This document shows positions 37,072 to 45,800 of a stretch of DNA of 64,000 nucleotides, one piece after another (within the stretch, counting starts at the first letter, position 1; every line of letters starts with the position of its first letter). Position numbers and translations under genes: made by a program. The DNA lies in the NCBI GenBank assembly GCA_016791265.1, contig JAEUMY010000023.1, positions 124,001 through 188,000 on the forward strand, given 5' to 3'. This DNA is from Betaproteobacteria bacterium. Its GTDB lineage: Bacteria > Pseudomonadota > Gammaproteobacteria > Burkholderiales > Usitatibacteraceae. The notes beneath the pieces are model-generated. The model was not told the origin of the DNA and made no database searches. It was given only the letters and a program-made list of their open reading frames with translations.

Positions 37072-39930
37072 ATGAACCTGATGAACGAACCCGTTATCAA
37101 GGCAGAGGAAGTCGAATTCACGCTCGACGGCAAGACCGTGCGCGGCTTTGCGGACCAGACCATCATCGACATCGCCAAGGAATACGGCGTCGAGATTCCG
37201 CACCTCTGCTACAAGCCCGGCTATCGCGCCGACGGCAATTGCCGCGCGTGTGTCGTCGAGATCAAAGGCGAGCGCGTCTTGGCACCGTCGTGCTGCCGCA
37301 ATGCCAAGTCAGGCATGGAGATCATCACCGACAGCGAGCGTGTGAAGCATTCGCAGAGGATGGTGCTGGAGCTACTCAAGGCCGATGCGCCGCCGGTCAA
37401 CTACAGGCCGGAAGGCAACGAGTTGCTGAAGTGGGCCGACAAGCTCGGCGTTGCCGAGTCGCGCTTCGCGCCGCGCATGCAGCCCAACCCGGATTTTTCG
37501 CATCCGGCGATGACCGTCAACCTGGATGCCTGCATCCAATGCACCCGTTGCGTGCGCGCCTGCCGCGAGGAGCAGGTCAATGACGTGATCGGTTATGCCC
37601 ACCGCGGCCATCATTCCAAGATCGTGTTCGACTTCGACGATCCGATGGGCGAGTCGACGTGCGTGGCCTGCGGCGAGTGCGTGCAGGCCTGCCCCACGGG
37701 AGCGCTGGCGCCGGCCAAGGACGCCTATCGCACCAAGGCTGACAGGACCGTCGATTCCGTGTGTCCGTACTGCGGCGTGGGCTGCCTGCTCACCTATCAC
37801 GTGAAAGACTCTTCGACAGGCTCAGGGCAGGCGCAGATCATCCGCGTCGAGGGACGCGACGGCCCGGCCAACCACAATCGCCTGTGCGTGAAGGGCCGCT
37901 ATGGCTTCGATTACGCCAGCCATCGCCAGCGTCTGACCAAGCCGCTCATCCGCAAGGCGGGCGCACCCAAGAACGCCGACTTCAAGATCGACCCGGACAA
38001 CTGGCAGGAGATTTTCCGCGAGGCCACGTGGGATGAGGCGCTGGATCTCGCCGGCAAGTCCCTTGCGAATATTCGCGATACGGTGGGCTACAACGCACTG
38101 GCCGGTTTCGGCTCGGCAAAGGGCAGCAACGAAGAGGCGTACCTGTTCCAGAAGCTGGTGCGCACCGGCTTTAAGACCAACAACGTCGATCACTGCACGC
38201 GGCTGTGCCATGCCTCTTCGGTGGCCGCGCTGCTGGAAGGCGTGGGCTCAGGCGCGGTGTCCAACCAGGTGTCGGATGTCGCGAAGGCCGAGGTGATTTT
38301 CCTCATCGGCTCCAACCCGACCTCGAATCACCCGGTGGCCGCGACCTGGATGAAGAACGCGGCCAAGCGCGGCGCAAAGCTCGTCGTGGCCGATCCGCGC
38401 AAGACGGACATTTCGCGCCTCGCGTGGCGCAACCTGCAGTTCAATGCCGACACAGATGTCGCCATGTTGAACGCGATGATTCACACCATCATCGAAGAAG
38501 GCCTGGTTGATGAAACCTTCATCCGCGAGCGCACTGCCAACTACGAAGCGTTGAAGGAAAACGCCAAGGACTACAGCCCGGAGAAGATGGCGCCCATCTG
38601 CGGCATCCCGGCGGAGACGCTGCGCGAGGTTGCCCGTGCCTATGCCACGAGCAAGGGCTCCATGATCCTGTGGGGCATGGGCATCAGCCAGCACGTGCAT
38701 GGCACCGACAATGCGCGTTGTCTCATCGCGCTCACGTTGATAACCGGCCAGATCGGCAAGCCCGGCTCCGGTCTGCATCCGCTGCGCGGACAGAACAACG
38801 TGCAGGGCGCCTCCGACGCGGGGCTCATCCCGATGATGTATCCCGACTACAAGCGCGTGGATGTGCCCGAGAACCAGGCGCGCTTCGAGAAACTTTGGAA
38901 CACCAAGCTCGATGACAAGCCCGGCCTCACCGTGGTGGAGATCATGGACGCCGCGTGTGACGGCAAGATCAAGGGCATGTACATCATGGGCGAGAACCCG
39001 GCCATGTCCGACCCCAATGCCCACCACGCGCGAGAAGGCCTGGCCAATCTCGACATGCTGGTCGTGCAGGACATCTTCCTCACCGAGACCGCCTACCTCG
39101 CCGATGTGATTCTTCCCGCCAGCGCGTGGCCGGAGAAAATGGGTACGGTCACCAACACCGATCGCATGGTGCAGATGGGCCGGCGCGCGCTCGACCCGCC
39201 GGGTGACGCGCGACAGGACCTGTGGATCATCCAGCAGTTGGCCCAGCGTCTTGGCTTGAACTGGGACTACGCCGGCCCCGAGAGCGGCGTGCAAGCTGTT
39301 CATGCGGAGATGCGCGAGGCGATGGGTTCCATGGCGGGCATTTCCTGGGAGCGGCTAGAGCGTGATTCATCCGTGACCTATCCCTGCAAGGACGACAACG
39401 ATCCCGGCCAACCCGTGGTCTTCGTCGACGACTTCCCCACGCCCACAGGCAAGGCCAAGTTCGTGCCGGCCGACATCATTCCCGCCAACGAGCGTCCCGA
39501 TGCCGAGTATCCGTTCGTGCTCATCACCGGCCGGCAACTGGAGCACTGGCACACCGGCTCCATGACGCGCCGCGCGTCGGTGCTCGATGCCATCGAGCCG
39601 CAGGCGGTGGCGTCGCTGCATCCGCTCGATCTCGATCAGATCGGCGTGCTGCCGGGCGAGACGCTGACGGTGGCCTCGCGCCGCGGCCGCATCGCGCTCG
39701 TGGCCCGCGCCGATGACGGCACGCCGCGCGGTACGGTATTCATTCCCTTCGCGTTCTACGAGGCGGCGGCCAACATGCTCACCAATCCGGCGCTGGATCC
39801 GTTCGGCAAAATCGCGGAGTTGAAGTACTGCGCGGTGAAGGTGGAGAAGGGCGGTGAGCCGGAGACCATTTCCAGCTATGGCGGGGGGCTCGCGTTCAGC
39901 GCCGACGCTGAGGCGAAAGTGGCCGAGTGA
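37072..39930 (+). CDS. fdsA: Formate dehydrogenase alpha (molybdopterin) subunit
   Basis: A 952-residue catalytic subunit that oxidises formate to CO2. Order: an N-terminal 2Fe-2S domain (C46, C57, C60, then C74/75), two 4Fe-4S clusters (CIQCTRCVRACREEQ near 155 and CVACGECVQACPTGAL near 200), a further Cys cluster before the molybdopterin domain (VCPYCGVGCLLTYHV near 230), then the bis-MGD domain with DHCTRLCHASSVAA near 370 supplying the likely Mo ligand Cys, and the C-terminal cap (EYPFVLITGRQLEHWHTG). A short stretch near residues 246-251 is encoded by a dispersed repeat. No fdsC or fdsD gene follows, so the maturation factor must lie elsewhere. The palindrome gives Ala-Asn-Ile-Arg. Confidence 0.95.
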   Translation: MNLMNEPVIKAEEVEFTLDGKTVRGFADQTIIDIAKEYGVEIPHLCYKPGYRADGNCRACVVEIKGERVLAPSCCRNAKSGMEIITDSERVKHSQRMVLELLKADAPPVNYRPEGNELLKWADKLGVAESRFAPRMQPNPDFSHPAMTVNLDACIQCTRCVRACREEQVNDVIGYAHRGHHSKIVFDFDDPMGESTCVACGECVQACPTGALAPAKDAYRTKADRTVDSVCPYCGVGCLLTYHVKDSSTGSGQAQIIRVEGRDGPANHNRLCVKGRYGFDYASHRQRLTKPLIRKAGAPKNADFKIDPDNWQEIFREATWDEALDLAGKSLANIRDTVGYNALAGFGSAKGSNEEAYLFQKLVRTGFKTNNVDHCTRLCHASSVAALLEGVGSGAVSNQVSDVAKAEVIFLIGSNPTSNHPVAATWMKNAAKRGAKLVVADPRKTDISRLAWRNLQFNADTDVAMLNAMIHTIIEEGLVDETFIRERTANYEALKENAKDYSPEKMAPICGIPAETLREVARAYATSKGSMILWGMGISQHVHGTDNARCLIALTLITGQIGKPGSGLHPLRGQNNVQGASDAGLIPMMYPDYKRVDVPENQARFEKLWNTKLDDKPGLTVVEIMDAACDGKIKGMYIMGENPAMSDPNAHHAREGLANLDMLVVQDIFLTETAYLADVILPASAWPEKMGTVTNTDRMVQMGRRALDPPGDARQDLWIIQQLAQRLGLNWDYAGPESGVQAVHAEMREAMGSMAGISWERLERDSSVTYPCKDDNDPGQPVVFVDDFPTPTGKAKFVPADIIPANERPDAEYPFVLITGRQLEHWHTGSMTRRASVLDAIEPQAVASLHPLDLDQIGVLPGETLTVASRRGRIALVARADDGTPRGTVFIPFAFYEAAANMLTNPALDPFGKIAELKYCAVKVEKGGEPETISSYGGGLAFSADAEAKVAE
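37811..37827. repeat. Dispersed repeat fragment inside fdsA
   Basis: CTTCGACAGGCTCAGGG, a sequence usually seen in intergenic inverted repeats, is read in frame as part of DSSTGSGQ, just before IIRVEGRDGPAN. Other FdsA proteins I recall have a shorter loop here. Confidence 0.65.
38065..38076. repeat. GCGAATATTCGC palindrome inside fdsA
   Basis: A perfect copy, read as Ala-Asn-Ile-Arg. Confidence 0.97.
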
Positions 39931-39957
39931 TCATCGTGGAGCGACCCGTGCTGCGCG

Positions 39958-39987
39958 GGCCGCTCTGCGAATATTCGCAGAGCGGCC
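39958..39987. terminator. 30-bp perfect palindrome, likely bidirectional terminator
   Basis: The arms are 15 bp with no mismatch (GGCCGCTCTGCGAAT and its complement). The core is GCGAATATTCGC. It lies 27 bp after the fdsA stop and 6 bp from the stop of the convergent DUF2145-like gene. No T-tract was seen, so its function is inferred from position. Confidence 0.7.
39967..39978. repeat. GCGAATATTCGC palindrome at convergent gene ends
   Basis: A perfect copy at the core of the 39958-39987 palindrome. Confidence 0.97.
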
Positions 39988-39993
39988 TGTAGC

Positions 39994-40878
39994 TTACTGT
40001 GGGCCTGGTGCGGGGCTGTGTGACGCGGGTGGTGTGACAGGCGTGTGATCTTGCGGTCTCGCCGGGCTCAGCTTCACGGGAATCACTTCGGCCTGCGCAT
40101 CCCGGCGGCGCATGAAATCGAAAACCGAATCCACCGTCACCGTGCGAATGCGGTCAGACCAGCGCAGTTCACCGGGATGATCATCAAAGGCCACATTCGC
40201 GCGAGTCAGACGCGCACCCAGGCGGGTGGAGGTGGACAGATGAATTTCCTTCGGCGTGTAGCCGGCGAGTTTGAGCCACTGCTGCGCCTGCTCGCGTGAC
40301 CGCACCGGCACATCGCGCGACTCCGTCATCGCGATGACTTCCAGCGCCCACTGGTTGGAGTTCTGGTAGCGCGTGTTGAACGGATAAGCCAGCATGTTGT
40401 AGTGCGGCTGATGCAGATCCAGATGCGCTCCCGACCGCAAGACGTAGGCGAGACGCTGCTGGCGCCCAGTTTCCGGCACCAGCACCACCGCCTCCATGCG
40501 CCAGAGGTCGTCCAAGAAGAAGTTGGCCAGGCCTTCATCGTAGATGTCCGAGCGATCCGTGCCGCAGCGGTTGAGCTGATGCACCACCGTCCAGCGGCCC
40601 TTGGGATGGTCGCGCCAGGCAAAGCCGAAGTGCGAGTAGTACACCCCCCAGCGCGTGAGGTCCTGGCCGGCGCGTCCGATCAACACGACCTCCGCATTGC
40701 GCTCATCCAGCAGCGTCTGCACTTGGGTGGCCAGGGCCAGTGCGTTGCTCACGGTCTCGGGCCGGATGGGCGCCTCCTCGCAGCTGCGGCCAGCCAGCGC
40801 AAGTGTGCTGCACGCGGCCAGCACACAGCCGAGCAGCATCTGCTTGAAGTTCATGCAGCGGCGGTGTTCGTGGGGCAT
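39994..40878 (-). CDS. Exported DUF2145-like protein
   Basis: Up to 294 residues; an ATG at 40854 (MNFKQMLLGCVLAACSTLALA) gives a cleaner signal peptide or lipobox-like start than the one at 40878. The mature part has VYYSHFGFAWRDHPKGRWTV, then LNRCGTDRSDIYDEGLANFF and AYPFNTRYQNSNQWALEV, which resembles DUF2145, a family with a His-x-Gly/Cys pattern like some cysteine peptidases. The C-terminus is Pro-rich. It is the third gene of a minus-strand cluster with two small exported proteins, 2 bp after the preceding gene. The function is unknown. Confidence 0.7.
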   Translation of the reverse strand: MPHEHRRCMNFKQMLLGCVLAACSTLALAGRSCEEAPIRPETVSNALALATQVQTLLDERNAEVVLIGRAGQDLTRWGVYYSHFGFAWRDHPKGRWTVVHQLNRCGTDRSDIYDEGLANFFLDDLWRMEAVVLVPETGRQQRLAYVLRSGAHLDLHQPHYNMLAYPFNTRYQNSNQWALEVIAMTESRDVPVRSREQAQQWLKLAGYTPKEIHLSTSTRLGARLTRANVAFDDHPGELRWSDRIRTVTVDSVFDFMRRRDAQAEVIPVKLSPARPQDHTPVTPPASHSPAPGPQ

Positions 40879-40880
40879 GT

Positions 40881-41348
40881 TCAGCGCACCCCATCGCGTG
40901 TGGCCGGGGAGCGATGCAGGAGGTGGCTGCCTGAACCATCGCTCACGAACAGCAGTCCGTGACCGCCCGCGCTCAGCAGCAGGCCGCCTGCCACCACAGT
41001 CACCACCAGCACCGCGCTCACGCCCAGGACCACGCCCTTGAGTGCGTCGGTGGACACTTCCACCGCTGTTTCAATGCCGCTGCCAAGGGTCTTGAGCGTG
41101 ATCACAGTCATTCTGCCGACTGCGCGCAGCCCGGCGACCGACACCTGGCCGGCATCACGCAACATCGAGGCAGTGCCGAGAACGAGTACCGCAGGCAGTG
41201 CAATGGACGCGCCGAGCGAGGCGCGCGAGGCTTCGCTGAGTCCGCCGGCATGAACCGGCTGAGTGACGGCAAACGTGGTGGTGGCAGCCAGGATGCAGGA
41301 CAGCGAGCCGGTGCCAATCTGCAGTGCAAGTCGGTGATGGATGTTCAT
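40881..41348 (-). CDS. Hypothetical exported/membrane protein
   Basis: A 155-residue protein not recognised as a named family. It has a signal peptide (about 1-34, ending VHA) and two further hydrophobic stretches (about 46-62 and 108-128, VVLGVSAVLVVTVVAGGLLL). It sits between two other exported-protein genes in the same direction, with 2-bp and 12-bp spacings, so the three are probably one operon and act together at the envelope. Confidence 0.7.
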   Translation of the reverse strand: MNIHHRLALQIGTGSLSCILAATTTFAVTQPVHAGGLSEASRASLGASIALPAVLVLGTASMLRDAGQVSVAGLRAVGRMTVITLKTLGSGIETAVEVSTDALKGVVLGVSAVLVVTVVAGGLLLSAGGHGLLFVSDGSGSHLLHRSPATRDGVR

Positions 41349-41360
41349 GATGTCTCCCGT

Positions 41361-41825
41361 TCAAACCGCAAAGCGTTCCCAGTTGTCCGCAGCCTCTTCC
41401 TGCGCCTGTGCGGGGCAACTACGCGACGGAAGCAACTGCTCCTTCACGCGGGTGCGCACCTCGCCCATGGCGCGGTTCTTAAGGCTGCCCACGGGATCGA
41501 CGGCGTAGCCCACCCAGGCGGGAATCTTCACCACATGGTCATTGACCAGTTTCATGGCCAGGCCCTGAGGCGAGCGGATGTAGCCTGTGATCTCCTTGAC
41601 CGGCTTGAGCTTGTTGTTGAGCGACTCGGCTTTGTCGACCAGGCTGTTGCCGCACGGCTCGGACGAATCGACGACCGCCTGCGTTTCTGCTGCGGGCGCA
41701 TGATCGGAGCACAGCGGGAAGCACTCGAGGTCTGCTGCGCTGGCATGGCTGCAGGCCAGGCTGGTCAAGACAGCAGCGAGGGCAATGCTGATGCGGACGT
41801 TGCGGGTGGGTTTGCGAGTGCTCAT
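41361..41825 (-). CDS. Hypothetical exported cysteine-containing protein
   Basis: 154 residues, first gene of the three-gene cluster. The signal peptide ends near residue 31 (SHASA). The mature part contains CFPLC and further single cysteines, and a KITGYIRSPQGLAMKLVNDH-like helical stretch (here VKEITGYIRSPQG). No family was recognised. Its start is 127 bp from the divergent XRE regulator, and the inverted repeats in that spacer are in position to control both. Confidence 0.7.
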   Translation of the reverse strand: MSTRKPTRNVRISIALAAVLTSLACSHASAADLECFPLCSDHAPAAETQAVVDSSEPCGNSLVDKAESLNNKLKPVKEITGYIRSPQGLAMKLVNDHVVKIPAWVGYAVDPVGSLKNRAMGEVRTRVKEQLLPSRSCPAQAQEEAADNWERFAV

Positions 41826-41892
41826 GATTTTTCTCCTGAAGAATGACGTCAGCGATGACGTGAACGCATTGTGAGAAGGTTGGTAGAGCCAG

Positions 41893-41930
41893 GCAATACG
41901 AATATTAGGTAGTATTGCTTTGCAATACTA
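41893..41930. promoter_or_regulatory. Operator in spacer between XRE regulator and exported-protein operon
   Basis: TAGTATTGC (41910-41918), TTT, GCAATACTA (41922-41930) is a perfect 9-bp inverted repeat. A third half-site, GCAATAC, is at 41893-41899, so it pairs with GTATTGC at 41912 as well. It ends 21 bp before the regulator ATG and is strikingly AT-rich for this DNA, so it is very likely the regulator's own binding site. Confidence 0.75.
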
Positions 41931-41951
41931 TTTGTCGACAAAGGCAGTACC

Positions 41952-42740
41952 ATGCCCCGCAAAGCTCACACTTCCGCCCTGGTGGCAGCGCTGAAGAGCG
42001 CGCTCAAGAGCCAGGGCATCACCTACCGCACCCTGGCGGATCGCTTGAAGCTGTCCGAGGCCAGCGTCAAGCGCCTCTTTGCCGAGGAGTCCTTCACCTT
42101 GCGCCGCATGGAAGAGATCTGTGTTGTGCTGGGCGTGGACTTCTTTGAACTGGCGCGAATAGCTCGCGGATCCAGCGCGGAAACGGATGAAATGACCCTC
42201 AAGCAGGAGGAGACCCTGGCGGCCGACCCGCGCCTGCTCGGCCTGTTCTATCTCCTGTTCAACGATTGGAAGGTGGAAGCCGTCCTGGAAGTCTATGACC
42301 TGCAGCGCGCCGAATGCACGCTCCTGCTTGCCCATCTGGAGAAGGCGGGTCTGCTCGAGATCGGGGCCAATGATGTGGTGCGCCTCAAAGTGCCCAAGTC
42401 GTTGCGCCTGAGGCGGGATGGGCCCATCCGGCGTTCGCATGGACGTTCAGTGGTCGCGGACTTTCTGCAGGCGGACTTTGCAGCACAGCAAGGATTCTTC
42501 CGTTTTGAGTTTCGCGAGTTGTCGCCAGCGTCTGTGGCCCATCTTGAGCGCAAGCTCGAGCGCATTGCGCAGGAGTTTCACGAGCTGGCCGAGCTGGACA
42601 GCTACCTGCCGCCGGAGAGGCGACGTACAACGGGGCTGGTGGTCGGCATGCGTCCTTGGGCCATGTCCTGGGTTACCGGGCTCAAGCGGCGAGATGAAGC
42701 CCACTCGGCCGAACGCAAGTCAGCCAAAGCTACGCAGTGA
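41952..42740 (+). CDS. XRE-family helix-turn-helix regulator
   Basis: A 262-residue protein. The N-terminal HTH spans about 12-66 (YRTLADRLKLSEASVKRLF is the helix-turn-helix). The central and C-terminal parts are helical; a winged-helix-like stretch follows (LLGLFYLLFNDWKVEAVLEVY, with ECTLLLAHLEKAGLLEI). This long form with a C-terminal sensor-like domain is frequent in Burkholderiales, but I know no ligand. It is divergent from the three-gene exported cluster, and the intervening operator suggests autoregulation and control of that cluster. Confidence 0.85.
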   Translation: MPRKAHTSALVAALKSALKSQGITYRTLADRLKLSEASVKRLFAEESFTLRRMEEICVVLGVDFFELARIARGSSAETDEMTLKQEETLAADPRLLGLFYLLFNDWKVEAVLEVYDLQRAECTLLLAHLEKAGLLEIGANDVVRLKVPKSLRLRRDGPIRRSHGRSVVADFLQADFAAQQGFFRFEFRELSPASVAHLERKLERIAQEFHELAELDSYLPPERRRTTGLVVGMRPWAMSWVTGLKRRDEAHSAERKSAKATQ

Positions 42741-42844
42741 AGAACGCCTTGCCTAATTCGGTCGTGACCGTCATGTTTTTGTCACCGCACTGACACATGA
42801 CTCGGCCAAGCTCACAGGTTGTCCACACCTGTCCCCATCGAGCC

Positions 42845-44419
42845 ATGAAAAAAGCACTTGCTCTTGCCGCCGTTCCCCTCTTCGCCTTGTTGATCGCAAG
42901 CTGCGCTGATGTTGATACCCCGGCGCCCGCACCGATCACGGAGATCACACCGACCACGCTCGATCTGACGCTGCTCGGCCGCTTCGCCGGCGGTGGTGTG
43001 GGCGCGGCCGAAATCCCGGCGTTCAACGCCGCCAGCAAGCGCGCTTTCGTGGTCAATGGCGCGCAAGGCACGGTGGATGTGCTCGATTTGAGCAACCCGG
43101 CCGCACCCACACGAGTGGGCACGATCAACGTCGCGATTCTTGGCGCCGGCGTGAACAGCGTGGCCGTTGCCAATGGACTGGTGGCTCTGGCGGTGGAAGC
43201 CCCGGTCAGGACCGATCCCGGCCGCATCGCCTTGTATCGTGCGAGCGATCTCACCCTCCTGGGCAGCGCCCAGGTCGGCGCGCTGCCGGACATGCTCACC
43301 TTCACCCCTGATGGGCGCACCGTGCTCGTGGCCAATGAAGGCGAGCCCAATGCCGCGTACACCATCGATCCCGAGGGCAGTGTCAGCATCGTCGATGTGA
43401 CCAACCCGGTGGTGCCGGTGGTTCGTACGGCGGACTTCCGTGCATTCAACGGCCAGGAAGCGGCGCTGCGCACGCGTGGCATCCGCATCTTCGGTCCCAA
43501 CGCCACCGCTGCGCAGGACTTCGAGCCCGAGTACATCACCGTGGCACCTGACGGACGTACTGCCTACGTGTCGCTGCAGGAAAACAATGCGATTGCAGTG
43601 GTCGACATCGCCAACGCCCGGGTGACGGATGTCCTGCCGCTGGGCTACAAGAATCACGCTCTGGCCGGCAACGGCTTCGATGCCAGCGATCGCGACAACG
43701 CCATCAATATCCGCAACTGGCCCGTGTTCGGCATGTACCAGCCGGATGCCATCGCGTCCTACTCGGTCGGCGGCACCACCTACATCGTCACGGCCAACGA
43801 AGGCGATGCGCGCGACTACACCGGCTTCGCCGAAGAGAGCCGCGTCAGCGGGCTCACGCTGGACCCCAGCGTGTTCACCACCGCTGTCTGTGGCGGCGAC
43901 TGCAAGGCCAACGATCGTCTGGGCCGCCTGACGGTGACGCGCACGCTCGGCAATGGTGCCAACGGCTACACCCAACTCTACGCCTTCGGCGGACGCTCCT
44001 TCTCCATCTTCACCGCCGCAGGCGCCCTGGTGTATGACTCGGGCGAAGAGCTTGAGCGGCGCACGGTGGGGCTGCCCAACGTGAACTTCAACGCCGGTCA
44101 CGAGAACAACACCCAGGATGACCGCAGCGACAACAAAGGACCGGAACCCGAGGGCCTGGCGATTGCCCGCTTCGGCAACAAGACGTTCGCCTTCATCGGG
44201 CTCGAGCGGGTCGGCGGTGTGATGGTCTATGACATCACCAATCCTGCCGCGCCGGTCTACACGACCTATCTCAATACCCGCTCCGGCACGACCGGAGACC
44301 TGGGCCCAGAGGGGTTGGTCGTCGTACCGGCGTCACAGTCTCCCAACGGGCAGCCTTTGCTGATTGTCGGCAATGAAATCAGCGGCACCACGGCCATCTT
44401 CCAGATCAATCTGCGCTGA
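42845..44419 (+). CDS. Choice-of-anchor I family lipoprotein (alkaline phosphatase-like propeller)
   Basis: A 524-residue lipoprotein: the signal ends at lipobox LIASC (about residue 20). The body is a beta-propeller of the choice-of-anchor I/esterase-like type, with LVANEGEPNAAYTIDPEGSVS, IVTANEGDARDYTGFAEESR and GPEPEGLAIARFGNKTFAFIGLER, all family landmarks. The acidic NEGEP/NEGDARDY motifs may bind Ca2+. It would sit in the outer membrane or cell surface; in relatives it is linked to phosphate-related or unknown roles. The ATG at 42845 was chosen over an upstream frame start at 42797 because it opens the lipoprotein signal. Confidence 0.9.
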   Translation: MKKALALAAVPLFALLIASCADVDTPAPAPITEITPTTLDLTLLGRFAGGGVGAAEIPAFNAASKRAFVVNGAQGTVDVLDLSNPAAPTRVGTINVAILGAGVNSVAVANGLVALAVEAPVRTDPGRIALYRASDLTLLGSAQVGALPDMLTFTPDGRTVLVANEGEPNAAYTIDPEGSVSIVDVTNPVVPVVRTADFRAFNGQEAALRTRGIRIFGPNATAAQDFEPEYITVAPDGRTAYVSLQENNAIAVVDIANARVTDVLPLGYKNHALAGNGFDASDRDNAINIRNWPVFGMYQPDAIASYSVGGTTYIVTANEGDARDYTGFAEESRVSGLTLDPSVFTTAVCGGDCKANDRLGRLTVTRTLGNGANGYTQLYAFGGRSFSIFTAAGALVYDSGEELERRTVGLPNVNFNAGHENNTQDDRSDNKGPEPEGLAIARFGNKTFAFIGLERVGGVMVYDITNPAAPVYTTYLNTRSGTTGDLGPEGLVVVPASQSPNGQPLLIVGNEISGTTAIFQINLR

Positions 44420-44836
44420 CCCATGCGGTTGGCCATCCCAGTAGAGTCTCGGCGGCGCGGCGCATGTGCAAGGTGATGGCGGTGCGGCCATCCGGCTGAG
44501 CGGCCATGGCCAGCCGCCATTGACGGTCGAAGCTTTCGAAGGGATCATGGGTGCCCTTTGCGGTGCCACCGTTGCCAATCCTGCCGCCAGATTGGTCTCG
44601 GTCCTTCACACCGCTGCTTGGACTTTCCGCCGCGCCTATTCGCGTCTTCCGATGTCAAGACAATTAATTAAATAATTGTCTGGTGATTGCCAGCCACTGC
44701 GCGCACGCTGCATTTTTCCCGGTAATGCCCTTCTTCCAGGAACTGCGCCGAACCGGACCGGGAAGACTCCCGCTCCAGACAAAGTCCCGACCCAAGTCGG
44801 GCGGACGGTTCAAGCCGTCCTCATCAAGGAATCACC
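44420..44836. other. Gap of 417 bp: AT-rich inverted repeat, no convincing gene
   Basis: A minus-strand frame at 44406-44609 (67 codons) includes RTAITLHMRRAAETLLGW, which looks protein-like, but it has no ribosome site and overlaps the preceding gene's end; it may be a gene remnant. Apart from the AT-rich inverted repeat at 44658-44681 nothing else was identified. Confidence 0.4.
44658..44681. promoter_or_regulatory. AT-rich perfect inverted repeat upstream of fasciclin gene
   Basis: AGACAATTA, 6-nt ATTAAA, TAATTGTCT. The arms are perfect and nearly pure AT in GC-rich surroundings, 155 bp before the fasciclin ATG. It looks like a regulator-binding site; the binder is not known. Confidence 0.6.
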
Positions 44837-45271
44837 ATGAACACCATCGCCAGTCTCATCCTCGCCAAGCATGACATCGTCGAGACCGCACTCGCGGCCG
44901 GTCACTTCAGCACCTTTGCCAATGCCATCAAGCTGGCCGATCTGACCGGCGCTCTGAAGGGCAGAGGGCCGTTCACGGTCTTCGCGCCGACGGATGACGC
45001 CTTCAAGAAGATGCCGCAAGCCGAGCTCGAAGCACTGATGAAGGACAAGCCGCGTCTGGTCAGCCTCGTCAAGTCGCACGTGCTCCCCAGCAAGCTGCTG
45101 TCCAAGGACATCACGACCCGTCAATCGAAGACACTTGAGGGCAACAGCCTGAACGTGGTCAACGCATCCACCGGTGTGTCCATCGATGAAGGCAAGGTCA
45201 CGACCGCCGACATCGAGACCACCAATGGCGTGATCCATGCCATCGACACCGTGGTCGCGCAGAAGCACTGA
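44837..45271 (+). CDS. Fasciclin (beta-Ig-H3) domain protein
   Basis: 144 residues forming one FAS1 domain (about 15-142): FSTFANAIKLADLTGALKGR, GPFTVFAPTDDAFKKMP (the FAS1 H1 motif) and TTNGVIHAIDTVV (H2 motif). FAS1 domains mediate adhesion. Unusually there is no signal peptide (MNTIASLILAKHDIVETALA is helical and charged), whereas most bacterial FAS1 proteins are exported, so this one may stay in the cytoplasm. A hairpin follows at 45280-45315. Confidence 0.92.
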   Translation: MNTIASLILAKHDIVETALAAGHFSTFANAIKLADLTGALKGRGPFTVFAPTDDAFKKMPQAELEALMKDKPRLVSLVKSHVLPSKLLSKDITTRQSKTLEGNSLNVVNASTGVSIDEGKVTTADIETTNGVIHAIDTVVAQKH

Positions 45272-45279
45272 AGGTCCCC

Positions 45280-45315
45280 GGCCCGCCCGCATCCATGCCT
45301 GGATTCGGGCGGGCC
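45280..45315 (+). terminator. Hairpin after fasciclin gene
   Basis: GGCCCGCCCG pairs with CGGGCGGGCC; the 16-nt loop contains a further ATCCA/TGGAT stem. It begins 8 bp past the stop. There is no T-tract, so it may stabilise mRNA rather than terminate. Confidence 0.6.
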
Positions 45316-45408
45316 GTTCTCCGCGCAAACCGGCGGCAAGGGGCACCCCAAAGGGTGTCCGCTGCCGTTTCCGCTTTTCCAGCCACCCAGTCACCATGGA
45401 GTTCGCCC

Positions 45409-45720
45409 ATGTCAACCAAGACCGTTGAATCCGAAGCCTGGACCCGCCGCATTCATGCGTGGGATACGGACTTCGCCAGCATCGTTGCCAGAACAGATCT
45501 CGCCAACGCCCAGGCTCGCGCCAAGCAGGATCTGTGGATGAAGGAGCTGCGTGCCGCGCGCGACAACGCGCAGAAGAAGCTGCGCGAATTCAGTGATGCC
45601 GAGGGCGCCGCCGCGGCGCAGCTACGGCCAGAGCTGGATCGGGCGTGGCTGCAAATGCAGCATGCGCTTGGCAAGGTCAAGCACGACCTGGGCATTCCGG
45701 AGTCCGGTGAATCCGCCTGA
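45409..45720 (+). CDS. Small alpha-helical hypothetical protein
   Basis: 103 residues from the ATG at 45409 (an open frame extends up to 45295 without support). It is rich in Ala, Glu, Lys and Arg with long helices (KELRAARDNAQKKLREFSDA) and probably forms a coiled coil. No family or export signal was recognised. It lies between fasciclin and another small gene in the same direction. Confidence 0.6.
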   Translation: MSTKTVESEAWTRRIHAWDTDFASIVARTDLANAQARAKQDLWMKELRAARDNAQKKLREFSDAEGAAAAQLRPELDRAWLQMQHALGKVKHDLGIPESGESA

Positions 45721-45800
45721 TCCTGACGAGACCTCCATGAAGTTCGATCACTGTCCGCTGCGGCACCAAGCGTCGAGCAACCTTCGTGGATGATCCCTAC

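Noticed and set aside
44406..44609. 67-codon minus-strand ORF
   Set aside because: It includes a protein-like stretch but has no start signal and overlaps the previous gene; not supported as a gene.
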